Positions 14,185 through 25,119 are shown, counted from the stretch's first letter. The stretch is 64,000 nt of DNA from Artemia franciscana (GCF_032884065.1 NC_088868.1:9982335-10046334), one strand, 5' to 3'. Notes: generated by a model from the sequence alone, not told the origin. Made by a program: numbers and translations.

Positions 14185-14775
14185 GTCTATTTACGAAAAA
14201 AAAAAAATTGAAGAAAAAGCGGGTTTAATTTCTTATAAAGCAGTGACAACAAAATAAATAAAAACTACACTTTAGCTAACCAAAAAAATTAAAATGCTCC
14301 GAATATATCGGCCCCACGTCCGGGAGCCTTTCTCAACGGAAAAAAAAACAACAACAAAAGAGAAAATTACAACAATTTAAGACTAATTTTAAGACATTAT
14401 AAAAATTGGCACTTTAGTGCCAATATAAACAATAACTTCAGTTTTTCTAAAGTTACAGTCAGTTGCGGGAATGTTTAAATGTGTTTTAAAATGTGAGTTT
14501 TTGTTTCTTATATTTTTGATTGTTTATATTTTTTATGTTGGTTTAGTTGTCGTGGCATTTTTATAATGTCTTAAAAATAGTCTTAAATTGTTCGAATTTT
14601 CTCTTTTTTTGTTTTTTTTTTTTCTGTTGAGAAAGGCTCCCGGACGTGGGGCCGAAATATTCGGAGTATTTTTATTTTTTGGTTAGCTAAAGTGTAGTTT
14701 TTATTTTATTTTGTTGTCACTGCTTTATAAGAAATTAAACCCACTTTTTCTTCAATTATTTTTTTTCGTAAATGG
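14185..14775. mobile_element. Foldback (long inverted repeat) element
   Basis: Left arm 14185-14411 and right arm 14551-14775 are inverted copies of about 225 bp around a loop of about 140 bp. Matching blocks include 'ttataaagcagtgacaac', 'ctacactttagctaacc', the GC-rich 'ccccacgtccgggagcc' and 'tttaagactaattttaagac', each read in reverse complement on the other side. The inner edge of the left arm holds an 18-bp palindrome (14406-14423). No transposase is encoded. It could be a non-autonomous MITE or foldback transposon. Confidence 0.92.
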
Positions 14776-14984
14776 AAAAGCAGTGTGGTCTATGAAATTA
14801 GTTGCAGTCTATTCCATTATAAATTCAGAGTTTCGATCCTTTTTTCGAAATGATAATAAAGTTTTTTTTTCTTACCTCGATCGTACAAACTTTTCATAAA
14901 CGAAAATCCTACATTAGCGTAAATTCATGTTCACAACCTAGGCAAAGCAACTTGCCGCATTGTTCCACTTCAACCACTGTTAAG

Positions 14985-15145
14985 CAGGGTTGTCGACCGA
15001 CGAAAAAGATCGCTATATTCAAGTGATTTCTTGGTTGATTTAGTGATTTTCTTCAATATTGTAGTGATTTATGTGCTGATTTAGTGATTTTTTGTTTAGA
15101 CAAAAAAAACACTACAAATAGATAACTAGAGTAGTAACCCTGCTA
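14985..15145. repeat. 'Tttagtgatttt' interspersed repeat, copy 1
   Basis: This begins near 'gcagggttgtcg' and contains several 'tgatttagtgatttt' blocks. The arrangement resembles 17100-17345, suggesting two diverged copies of one dispersed repeat. The class is unknown. Confidence 0.5.
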
Positions 15146-17095
15146 TTAAGTCACTGGTATTTTAAAAGAGTAAATGGAAAGGTCCTCCTACGCTAAAAAA
15201 AAACTAAATTATTTTAAGTTTTACACAAGCCATTTTGCTGACGTTAAAGGATTTCAATGCGAAGTTACTATCTCATTCGATAACAATAGGCTCATTTACA
15301 ACCGCCTGTTGACGCAAAGGACCTCATGCTGAGTCAGACCTTATGTTCTTTGACTTACATCTCCCCATCATTTGACATTTCAACCTCCTTTGGGAAATTA
15401 ACCTCACAAATGAGGCACACTACCTAGGATGGCTATTTTTTGATTATCGAATTTCGTTGAATAGTACTCCAAAGATGAATAGGAACTTGAAATAAAATAA
15501 CTGGTTAGAGTCCCTCATGAGAAATTGGCTTTCAGCAATGCATAAAATATGAAGTTGACTTCGATTCTTGAAGCCTAGTTTCTAAACTTAATTTTTCTAT
15601 TTCAGTCTTTTTGGTGTCATTTTGAACTAGTTGGGTACAAATTTTTCTCAGAATTTTTGAAGATTCTATAAGATATTGTCAGCACGTTAACATTTTCAAC
15701 GTATATATGGTAACGACAAGGATGGGGGACTCTCTTTTGGAATTTGGGTGGTAAATTTACAGTACTTTTAACAGGCACGTAAGAGGAAAAAAGATGTATT
15801 TGAAAAATAAGTTTTGAAAAATGAAGGAACAACTTTTATACAGCAGAAAACTTATTGGAGTTGTGTGTAAACTACGAGGAGAATTGCAAGGAGGTTTCCC
15901 GAGCCCTTGGGACTCTCTTTAATCCCGTGTACGTTATTGTAGTCATATCTATAGTTTTTTTGTTTTTTTTTCAATCTAAAAAAATGCAAAAATACAATCT
16001 GTGATATAAGGGGGCACATGACCATTATTGTTAAGTAGAGCTAGGCTCATTTATGGGCCCATGTTAGATTGATTAGTCATATGCCTAAATTCATTCGTCC
16101 CAATGCAACTAGACCCTATCAACTCACCCTCATTAATCTTTACTCTGGTCGCCTCAACTCCCGTGCATCTCCAAACCAAATAACTCAATCTTGTTTGGCT
16201 CAACCCCCATACAACTCAACCCCCAATCAACATACAACTCAACCAACAATCAATTAAACCGATTCAGATCAACCCCTATCGGTAGAGCCTAGCTTAAGGC
16301 CGGGTGGAGCTGAACGAGGGTTGAGTTTGAGGAGTCGGGTTGAACAGCATGAATTAGAAAGGAGTAAAAATGCATACACACCAAATAAAAATACATTTGA
16401 TTTTTTTTTTCAGTATTTGTTACCGTTCACTATGTCTGAATCGTTATTTCCTCTAGAAACAATTTAAATCATTTTACCAGGTTCATTCTAACTTCAGAAG
16501 ATTAATCGCTAAAACTTTTTTTTTCTCGTTCCTGAAGAATTTGAAGTTTTCTATTTCCCCCTTATCCCAAAAATGTACTTCGTGAGAAATGACATAAATT
16601 GTGTACATTCATGGATCAAACTTGATCAAAATAGTTGGTATCAAAACTGTAAAAACTAGGGTAATTTTTTGAAATAAAAGAGATTTTGGCTGCAAAGGCT
16701 ATAAAAGTAAAATCAAGTCTTATTATATTTATCCTGATCTATTTCGAATTTCAAAATTTGATCGGCTGATCAATTTCGGTTGCTTGGTTTCTCATGAAAT
16801 GTTTCATTGCTCATGGAAGTATAAATGTTAGGACATCGTTGGACTGTTCCTTGTGGACTGATAATCCTTATGGCTATTTCTCATGAAATATTCAATTTCT
16901 CATGAAAGCATTAATATTTGAATATCGTAAATAGAAAGACAGTTGGAATAAGATTAATTAGATTAACTAAATAAAACGATTAAAAATCCAAACGATGTTA
17001 TTCTTTAGTGACTAATAACCTTTAACAAGTCGTGTATTGTTCAACCGAATATACGTATCTTTAAAGATGCTGTTGCGGTCAGTGCCTCATTCATT
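15146..17095. other. Intergenic DNA with a strand-skewed C/A-rich patch
   Basis: No gene is recognised. Between about 16085 and 16260 the plus strand is rich in 'caactcaaccc' motifs, and just after, at 16300-16345, it turns into 'gggttgagtttg' motifs, an imperfect inverted arrangement. The 62-codon frame at 16069-16257 is low complexity and probably not a gene. Confidence 0.45.
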
Positions 17096-17099
17096 TGAC

Positions 17100-17345
17100 C
17101 AGGGTTGCCATCCTTTATGATTTTTCAATATTTCTGGTGATTTATATTGCCTAGTGTTTTTTTCTAGCAAGAGATTTCTAGTTTTTTGTAAAACGAGTGA
17201 CTTTTCACTAAATCTAGTGATTTTTACAAGATTTAGTGATTTTCTAGAATATTAGTGATTTGCTTCAATAATCTGATTTATTTGCTGATTTAGTGATCTT
17301 TTTAGAGAATCTAGTGGATTTCTTTTTAACAAAGTAGAAAATACA
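17100..17345. repeat. 'Tttagtgatttt' interspersed repeat, copy 2
   Basis: It starts with 'agggttgccatcctttatg' and continues with repeated 'tagtgattt' blocks as at 14985-15145. The class is unknown. Confidence 0.5.
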
Positions 17346-17633
17346 GTAATATTTGCTGGCAGTTGAAGATAAATTGATGTTAACGTTATCTTGACGTATT
17401 TGGGACTGAATTCATAGGTGAGTTTGTAAGGTCAACCAATAATTTTTTTAAAATTTCCAAGCTGGAATGTACCACTGTTGCGCCATATTCTGTGAATGAA
17501 CTTCACTGTTTTCTTTATTTCCATTTCTCGCTGGAAATAATTTGTATTTTAAGTATTCTGTATTTCTGTATTTGAGATATGCTCTGTAATAGCAATGACA
17601 AGAAAACTGCGAAAACTTTAGTTTATGTCTTTA

Positions 17634-17904
17634 AATTACGAGTATATATAATATACTCATATAATATACTATATAATATAATCTATATACTATATACTTT
17701 ATACTATATACTATATACTATATACTATATACTATATACTATATACTATAATATAAGTATAGTATATAATAATATACTATATAATACTATATAATTATAT
17801 AGTATAATACTATACTATATAATATAATATATTATATAATATATAATATATATAATATAATATATCATATAATATACTATATAATTTAAATTACGAGTAT
17901 ATAT
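17634..17904. repeat. TATACTA low-complexity expansion between direct repeats
   Basis: About 230 bp of 'tatacta/tataata' units are bounded by two copies of 'aaattacgagtatatataat' (about 17634 and 17885). The arrangement looks like replication-slippage expansion of a short sequence or an AT insertion between duplicated ends. Confidence 0.85.
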
Positions 17905-18041
17905 AATTACTAAGTTCAGTTTTAAGCGCAGAGATAGAAGAAATTTTACGCATAAGCGAACAATCTCTTAAAGATATTTTGAATCTAGATTTAAAACGTA
18001 ACGACCTGAAAAGTAATTCACTTGCAGCACTTAGGGTGTGG

Positions 18042-18077
18042 AAATTCAGACGGTGTCGTATGACACCGTCTGAATTT
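18042..18077. other. Perfect 16-bp hairpin with 4-base loop
   Basis: AAATTCAGACGGTGTC (18042-18057) is followed by GTAT and its exact reverse complement (18062-18077). ACCTGA (near 18004) and TCAGGT (near 18088) flank it as a further outer inverted pair. No run of T follows, so it is not a simple terminator. It may be the tip of a small foldback or MITE. Confidence 0.9.
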
Positions 18078-18109
18078 ATCAGGCGTATCAGGTTATGATT
18101 TACCATCTG

Positions 18110-19795
18110 GAGTGTTTATATTCCAATCTATTAAGGGATATACACTGGATTGATTTTTTTCTAATCCGTGCATCTATATCTCACTTAAGTCTCAATATAA
18201 TTAAAATGTTGAATATTTCGAAAATGTAATTTGTCTCCTATAAATAATTAAGAAAATTTTTAAATTTTGACATTTTAATATTAAAACTATATTCTTTTTA
18301 ATTTGAATGCTAGATACAAATCTTCATTGAATAAAAAAAACTATTCGTCAGTGTCGATCAATATCGTCAATATCGTCAAAATAATCAATATGGAAATATT
18401 GTCAATATCGTTAGCAATCGAAAGTTTGTTTGCCTTCCTGTGCAATCCATAAAAGTAATATACTGCTTTTTAAATTAGTGGAGATGACTTTCTGATTAGC
18501 TTTGGGGGATATTTGGGATATAAGCGTCAGTGTAAATTTATTCAATATAGTTTATTTCAATTTAAATTTAACTTTAAGTTTAATTCAATTAAATTTAAAG
18601 ATTTAATCTATTGAAAGTACAAATCAGAGTGAAAATGAAACCTAATTATTTGAATTGGTTAGGCCCAAGTGGAAGCTTGCATTTATCATAAAAAAAATTA
18701 GAAAAATGAAAACTTAATTATATTTGTGAATAAAAACTATATATGCAGTAATGCACTTTTGATAGTAACGAATGCTCATATTTACAACTGAAGGTAAAAT
18801 GGGTGAAAAATGAACAAAAATAAGACGAAAAAAAAAATATGAAACCAAACAGCTTCAGAAGTTGCAACCAACTTTGAAGGTGTAGATGGTAATCTAAAGA
18901 TTTTTAATGTTTGAAATTATCGAAAGAAATGTCACATTTAATTTAATTAATTAATTAGCTTTGCTTATATATGTTCGCGGTTCATCGTGGCAACACTGAC
19001 GAATTTCAGTAATGCCCTAAAAACTATTGATTTTTAAACGGTTTTTTGATATGGATAGACCTAATATAGGTCAAGAGAGGGGGGGATATTGTATTCTACT
19101 GGAATTTTTAGACTAGGGCATTTATACTGACTTCTTTAAACAGAATATGCTTGCTACGAAGTTCTAAGCTTTACGGAGCTCAGCAAGAGCATTCAACATG
19201 TTTTATCAAAACTTTTCTTTTTACGATGCTTTAGTTTGTGGTTGTTTTCTTTGCTAAACTTGCAGTCTTTTTAAATAAACTAGTTCAACAGGTTAGAGTT
19301 TTCTTTGACGAACTCTTTCCAAAAGTTTTCAGCTTTCCCTTGAAACTTTCTCCTTTCTCCCTATCTCTAGAGCGCTTTTTCAAAGGTCTAAAAAGCATCC
19401 AAAAAATTATTAATCATGAAACTCTTGAAGGATTTGCTAGTGTATTAAAAATATGATAAATGGACTTCCTTCTTTTCTTCAAAAGAAAATTCTTCAACTC
19501 AATAATGCACATGGGAGAAATGAAAAAGAAAGAAGGTGTTAAACCTAGTGTCTTTAAATCCGTTATTTATTTTATGACCTCTATATTTTCTATATATACT
19601 CTATATTCTCTATATATAGCTGTATATGAGCTAGGTATTTAGCAGGGGGCAGAGGGCAGAACATTTCATCAAATAATAATTATTGTTGGAATTTTAGCAT
19701 CTTTCAGGAATCAAATGCTGTTTTTCTGTACCTTTTTATTTTCCTTTTACTGTCTCCCTTTGACGCACTTTAAGCTTCAGCTTTATGCTTTGCAT

Positions 19796-19798
<3 letters not shown>
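18110..19798. other. AT-rich DNA without recognised genes
   Basis: No coding signal is recognised. Frames of 60-70 codons at 19238-19642 are Phe/Leu/Lys-rich and have no recognised homology. Confidence 0.5.

Positions 19799-19799
<1 letters not shown>

Positions 19800-19863
<64 letters not shown>
19800..19863. repeat. (AT)n microsatellite
   Basis: This is a pure alternating AT run of about 64 bp. Confidence 0.97.
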
Positions 19864-19864
<1 letters not shown>

Positions 19865-19949
19865 GTTTTAGGCGGAAGATTTTTTGTTTATCACTTATTT
19901 TGACTAATTTCTTTATTGTTACTTCTCATTAACTCACTTTATACTTATG

Positions 19950-20282
19950 GTTTATGTTTTGACTTTTATATTGTTCTACCTACAAGTCCATTTTGGCTTT
20001 AATTGCTTGTTATAGTTGTTTTTATCAATAAGTTTAATCTTATCTTGTTAAATGGTTCTCATCCACGCATGTCAGCCTGTTTGAAAAAATACTAGTTACT
20101 TTAAGCAAAATACGCTGTACATGTGTTTATACTGGACCCCTTTCAGACCTAATTTTGTGAACAGACTTTTGTTTGCACTTTCAAAAAGTTTCAAGCATAA
20201 ACCATTTTATTAGTGTTTTGTAACTATAATTATACTTTTTTACCTTTTTATGCCTTTTGTTTTACCAATTTAGTATTAATAA

Positions 20283-20317
<35 letters not shown>

Positions 20318-20325
20318 ATGCCGAC
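19950..20325 (+). mobile_element. Probable LINE 3' end with (TTGA)n tail
   Basis: A T-rich segment without coding capacity ends in 'aataaattgattgattgatt', a TTGA microsatellite at about 20282-20318. A short-period repeated tail after an A/T-rich 3' UTR is typical of some non-LTR retrotransposons. The left limit is uncertain. Confidence 0.45.
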
Positions 20326-20704
20326 TTCTGAATTTGCAAACCTCTCAATACAACAATTTTTCAACCTCTAAAATAACTCAATTTGCCAACCTCTCAATTT
20401 TGGTTAATTCTAATCTCTATAGTATTTTTTCTTGGGTTACCACAGTTTAGTCTTCGGTTACCACAGTTTTGGGTTACCACTTTTATTGGAAAATGTATCA
20501 ACCATCTCCAGGATTCTTCCACATTTACGCCAATACTTCGAAGCCAGACTTAAAAGGTGTTAATAATACATTATGAAACATGTCTACTAATTAACAGAGA
20601 CTGAAATATTACGAGAAAACAAATAAGTCTCTGGTAATCTTATCTGAAAACTGGCATTCTAGCCGCAGTAACAAAAAAAATTCTTACTTTATGCAAACAA
20701 CAAA

Positions 20705-22090
20705 CGGTATCAAACAGTTCATGGTAACCAACTGTAGTAAGGAGCGACCCGGCTCAATGGTAACCGAAACTAAAAAAAACGGAATTTTTATGCCAATAGG
20801 TACATTAAAAGAATTGGATTTTAATGCTGATTTTAAATATATAGGTTTCATCAAGTTTAGTCTTACTCATCAAAAGTTACGAGCCTGGGAAAATTGGCCT
20901 TATTTTAGAAAAAAGGGGAAACACCCCCTAATAGTCATAGAATCTTAACAAAAATCACACCATCAGATTATGTGTCAAAGAACCCTTCTGCAGAAGTTTC
21001 AACTTCCTATCTACAAAAATATGGAATTTTGTAATTTTTTTTTGCCAGAAGACAGATCACGAATGCGTGTTTATTTGCTGTTATTTGTTGTTTGTTTTTC
21101 CCAGGGATGATCGTATCGACTCAGTGGTCCTAGAATATCACGATAGGACTCATTCTAAAAGGATATTAGAAGTTCTAGTGCCCCTTTTAAGTTACCAAAA
21201 AAATTGGAGGGTACCTAGGCCCCCTCCCAGGCTGTTTTTTCCCAAATCACCGGATCAAAATTTTGAGATATCTGTTTTGTTCAGGATAGTAAAAAAGATC
21301 TAATAACTAGTCCCCACAGCCCGCAGGGGAGGGGCTGCAAGTTACAAACTTTGACCATTGTTAAGTATAGTAATAGTTATTGGGAAGTATATATACGTTT
21401 TCAGAAGTATTTTTTCTGGTTGGGGGGGGGGTACGTGGGAGGATCTTTTTATGGAGGAATTTATCATGGGGGAAGAGAATTTCCATGAAGGGGGCCCAGG
21501 ATTTTCTAGTATTATTAAAAAAAAAACAATGAGAAAATAAATAAAAAACTTTTTTTTCAACTGAAAGTAAGAAGCAGCATTAAAACTTAAACGAACAAAA
21601 ATTATTACGTACATGAGGGGATTTGTCTCCTCCTCAATACCTCGCTTGCCTTTTTAGGTAACCAAAAACTTGGAGGGCAACTAGGCCTCCTCTGCTACCC
21701 CTTTTTTTTCTCAAAATCATCCGATCAAAACTATGAGAAAGCCATTTAGCCAAAAAAAAAAAATAATAATAATATGCAGATTTTCTTTTAATTATTCTTG
21801 TGCGGTGAACCGAAATCAAAACATCAAAAATATACAGAAATTAAATAGAAAAAACAAGTTTTTTCAACTGAGAGTAAGAAGCGAACTTAAAACTTGAAAC
21901 GAACAGAAATTATCACGTATATGAAGGTGGCTGTTCCCTCCTCAACGCCACGCTCTTTACGCTAAAGTTTGACTCTTTCGCACAACTCAACAGCCCCTTT
22001 CATATATGGGATAATTTCTGCTCGTTTTAAGTTTTAATGTCGCTCCTTACTTTCATTTGAAAAAAAACCTTTTTTTTATTTTTAGCAATA
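20705..22090 (+). mobile_element. Family A interspersed repeat, near-full copy
   Basis: It starts with 'tatcaaacagttcatgg' and shares most blocks in order with the copies at 59815 and 63340: 'aaggagcgacccggctcaa', 'catcaaaagttacgagcc', 'gatgatcgtatcgac', 'tggagggtacctaggcccc', 'gcaagttacaaactttgacc' and 'taagaagcagcattaaaac'. Near the end, 21868-21936 and 21990-22063 are inverted copies. Short frames are interrupted, so no protein is encoded. It is likely a non-autonomous mobile element of unresolved class. Confidence 0.88.
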
Positions 22091-22325
22091 AGGAACAAAT
22101 CTAAGAGGGTGAAATTTTTATCGGGAAATGAATGTATATCCAAGGACCGTCTTTAGCAAAATTTATACACAAATATGAAATAAGACCTACAAAAAATATG
22201 CGATCATTAAAACTAAAATCAAAGAGACTATTCCTACATGGAAGTTCAACCTTGAACTTTCTGCTTCTAGAGTCTTGGTTAAACTCCTTTGAAATATGCT
22301 AATAATTCTAGAACTGTTATAATTT

Positions 22326-22331
22326 TTATTT
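22326..22331 (-). terminator. Poly(A) signal AATAAA of candidate small gene
   Basis: TTTATT on the plus strand reads AATAAA on the minus strand, about 300 bases after the proposed last-exon acceptor. In this AT-rich DNA the hexamer alone is weak evidence; its place downstream of the candidate exon is what matters. Confidence 0.35.
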
Positions 22332-22545
22332 AAAAGATCAGAAGTTTTTTTGCAATAACTTGAGTGATAACAGTTTAGGGGGATTCATATACTAGATAAC
22401 ACTGAAATTAGACATATAACCAAAACCAGGCTGAAATTAGATAAAAAAAATTCTAGTGTAAGTAAAGAGTGATATCGAAACTTAAAATGGACAATTAGAA
22501 TTGATAAAATTTTGTACCAGCTGGCAGAATTGCTCTTGGAAATTG

Positions 22546-22625
22546 CTAATCCATGTTTCCTGCTGTTGTAGGAACATTTCGTACAAATATATTCTGTTCT
22601 GAACTCTTCCATTGCCGGAAGTTTG
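22546..22625 (-). CDS. Candidate last coding exon of an unrecognised small gene
   Basis: On the minus strand a candidate acceptor (CCATTCTAG) ends at 22626. Joining in phase 1 to the exon ending at 23616 gives 26 codons from the split Ala and then TAG at 22546-22548. A second frame of the same segment (phase 0) is also open, ends at TAA 22482-22484, and encodes a Gln-rich, helix-like 47-residue tail with EMFLQQQETWISNFQEQF. A third frame is open longer. I cannot tell which frame is used, and unseen intermediate exons are possible. No family is recognised. Confidence 0.3.
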
Positions 22626-22802
22626 CTAGAATGGAATGTGTTTAACAAGATTTAAAATCATTTTTTTCATTTTTGCCATTTTGTATTATCTACAAGCAAT
22701 CTATCGATTAATGTTCGCTTTCAGTATTCTTTTCCCAATTCTAAAGATGGTTTTCTCTTTAAGCTTTTCATTTTTACTCCATTTCTTGTTTGTACGGTTT
22801 TG

Positions 22803-23100
22803 AACCACCCTCCAAGAGTGGTTGGTGTACTAAACTTGAAATCCTTTATCTTTGAGGACGGAGTGTTCAAGTCCACCTATCGCTGGTTGTTTTGTTTGGA
22901 TCGGGGGTTAGTGGCGTGACCTTTTTAGGCAGGCCAGAGTCATCCCAACTCTATATGGGTACCTGGAGAAATTTTGGGAACATAAGCTGGAAGAGTGTGC
23001 GCACGGGATGGTTGGGTCTGAACCCCCTATTTTACTTCCTTGTTCAAGGGCCATAAATGGGAGACCATCTCCACTTTTAGGGACTGTAAAGTTTATTGCC
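22803..23100 (+). mobile_element. tRNA-Ser-derived SINE
   Basis: The head (about 22803-22885) resembles a serine tRNA: 'gagtggttggtgtac' in the A-box/D-arm region, an anticodon-loop-like CTTGAAA (UGA anticodon), an extended variable region and a B-box-like 'tgttcaagtccacc'. A non-tRNA body follows with 'gggtacctggagaaattttg', 'ggaacataagctgg' and 'gggccataaatgggagacc'. The fold is degenerate, so it is not a working tRNA gene. It lies inside the proposed intron 22626-23615. Confidence 0.75.
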
Positions 23101-23330
23101 GTGTTCTTCTTTTCTGGTTTTGTACGCTTTAAAGTGGGCCAAAATGGATTTCTTTTATTCTAAAAAAATAAACTAATGCACTCTAAACTTAAAAATGGAT
23201 TTATCAAGAAAATTAAATAAAGCTTACTTTTATCTTAGGGGATATGATTCTGAAGGTAAAAAGTTTAGAATGGGTAAAGTGCTTTAACTATAAAATGAAG
23301 TACCTTGGCTATTTTACCTTCAGACTAGCT

Positions 23331-23472
23331 ATCATGGCCGCATCCAGTGGGAAGGGGGAGTTTAGACCCCCTCCTCTCCAAAATGTTTATCGGACAAATT
23401 TTCGATGCGTTTTCATATTTTCTTGAGAAATACACCCCCTCCCCCGAACAAAACCCTGGATACGGCCTTGAT
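23331..23472. mobile_element. Small TIR element (MITE-like), about 140 bp
   Basis: Its left end ATCATGGCCGCATCCAGTGG and right end CCCTGGATACGGCCTTGAT are near-perfect inverted repeats of about 19 bp. The interior carries paired G-rich and C-rich blocks. It is non-coding. The 'ggatacggcc' end motif also appears in part near 37420 ('ggatacgccc'). Confidence 0.82.
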
Positions 23473-23615
23473 GGCTATAGTCGGGACTTGAACAAACTTA
23501 GTAATTAAGTATGTTTAAACTTCGTTTTAAATTTACTTTCGAAAAAAACCAACTGAATTAATAATATTATACATTTGCTCACTGCATATAATCTATATAA
23601 TAAGCAGTTACATAC

Positions 23616-23775
23616 CATACTTGATAACGCTACAGGATCCATCCAATTCCCTAGTATTTACCCCCTGATGGGAGTCATCACTTGGAGAATCATTTTCTTT
23701 TTCACTATTACTCCAGTTTATAATTCGTAAACTCGCTCTTTTCTTAGGTATGCACACTCTATCTTCTACTCCCAT
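23616..23775 (-). CDS. Candidate first coding exon of an unrecognised small gene
   Basis: From ATG at 23775, 53 codons and one base are open to a strong donor (TATG then GTATGT, GT at 23614-23615). The peptide starts MGVEDRVCIPKKRASLRIIN and continues hydrophilic, with a KEND(S)PSDD acidic/serine patch. It has no signal peptide or membrane segment. Base composition is less AT-rich than the surroundings. A TATA box and inverted CCAAT box sit at suitable distances upstream. A short upstream frame (ATG at about 23792, eight codons) overlaps the start codon and could damp translation. I do not recognise the protein. Confidence 0.45.
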
Positions 23776-23799
23776 GCTATCAGGGGGGCCATGTAACTT

Positions 23800-23890
23800 G
23801 ACTGCAAGCAACAGTCTCAATAACTGATCCCTTTATAGGCTTCTTTCCCGGGAATCCAGCCCATCCCCTTTTTGCTCAGCACCCAATCGG
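23800..23890 (-). promoter_or_regulatory. Candidate core promoter: inverted CCAAT, TATA box, initiator-like site
   Basis: TATAAA reads on the minus strand at 23837-23832. An initiator-like GCAGTC has its A at 23803, 34 bases from the first T of the TATA box. CCAAT on the plus strand (23883-23887), inverted relative to the gene, is about 80 bases upstream of that site, a typical distance. The stretch 23820-23960 is less AT-rich than its surroundings. Each motif alone is common; the spacing and the exon that follows make the case. Confidence 0.45.
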
Positions 23891-24186
23891 ATTTTGCGCT
23901 AAAATTTTCCCCAGCTTTTTCCGTCCTACACGCGCAGTTTTTTAAGGTACTTCCTTGGTGGTCGAAACACGCACATCAGTAACTGGAATATGATACCTCA
24001 GCTACCGAAATTGGATCTAATTGGAAAAAAAAATGGAATTTAGGGTTGTTGCAGACAATGCTATGTAAAAGTCACAATTTTTGGTGAATGAAACGGACAG
24101 TTCTGTTGGCCATAGGGAATAAAAGGTGCAGGTGTTGGAAAAATATCTCTTAGACATTTGAATAGTTTTCCAAAAAAAGAACCATC

Positions 24187-24382
24187 GAAAGTTATTGAGA
24201 AAAACTGGAAAACCGAGGAATTAAAAAAAAATTGGAAGAAATATTAAAATCGAAAAGGAATTTTAAAACTTCACAGACAATTTCAGTCACATGTTGCAAA
24301 AAAAAAAAAAACCGAAAGCTATTGGAAAAAACTGGAAAACCGAGGAATTAAAAAAATGGAAAAAATCTTAAAATCAGAAATC
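24187..24382. repeat. Tandem duplication, period about 125 bp
   Basis: 'actggaaaaccgaggaatta' occurs twice, near 24205 and 24330, with flanking 'cgaaagttattgagaaaa' and 'cgaaagctattggaaaaa' blocks. It is A-rich and non-coding. Confidence 0.75.
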
Positions 24383-25110
24383 TTAAATAGTGATTATGAA
24401 TAAATCTTATCGGAGTCCTAAGTTGTTTGGGGCTGAGAACTTCCCTAGTTATTCCTGTGAGGGGCTTTTGCACCATGCATTATCAGTTAACGTCTCTTCT
24501 ACCACCCAGTTGAATCTTCCGGTTCCAGAAAAAAATACTACCATGATTTTCTCACAGTTCTAATATCATTTTCTAATATATCTACTGGATATTTAATGCG
24601 TAAAAACTTAGAAACTAAATCCTTATATAAAATACTAGAAAGTTACAAACTTTTTTAGACTTCTGTCTTCCCACGACTAGAGGCGCATTAGGCAGCAGCG
24701 GTAGACCTCCAATTCAGCCGAACTTAGGCCAGGGACCAGAGTTCATTCATAGTAGTTCTTATACTTGTTGCCTCTTTTTCAAGGGAGCGATCTAGTGTGT
24801 TGTGATTAGGCTGCACAAATGCGACCATTAAATCACTAAAAGTTATTGCTCATGTGATCGTGCTGCTTCTTTAATGTATCAAAACTATTGAATCAAAAGC
24901 GGTAATTCAAATGGCGTTGTGTAGCGTTTTCGTCAAACTGGGTTTCGTAACCTACCTTTCTTAAACTGAGATGTTCCATTGAATGGTTCAATCAATTTTC
25001 ACGTTCTTGATTGTCATGATTTAGGTTATTAGGATTCATCGGATCTCATGTTTTCATGAAGCTTAAAGTGCCAGGGATAACAAAGAATTTTCTGTGTCAT
25101 GGACCCATCT
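24383..25110. other. Intergenic DNA, nothing recognised
   Basis: No gene, RNA or clear repeat is seen. The stretch 24660-24750 is locally less AT-rich but has no open frame of note. Confidence 0.5.
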
Positions 25111-25119
25111 TTTGTCTAT

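Noticed and set aside
16069-16257. 62-codon Asn/Pro/Thr-rich frame
   Set aside because: It is a translation of low-complexity 'caactcaaccc' DNA.
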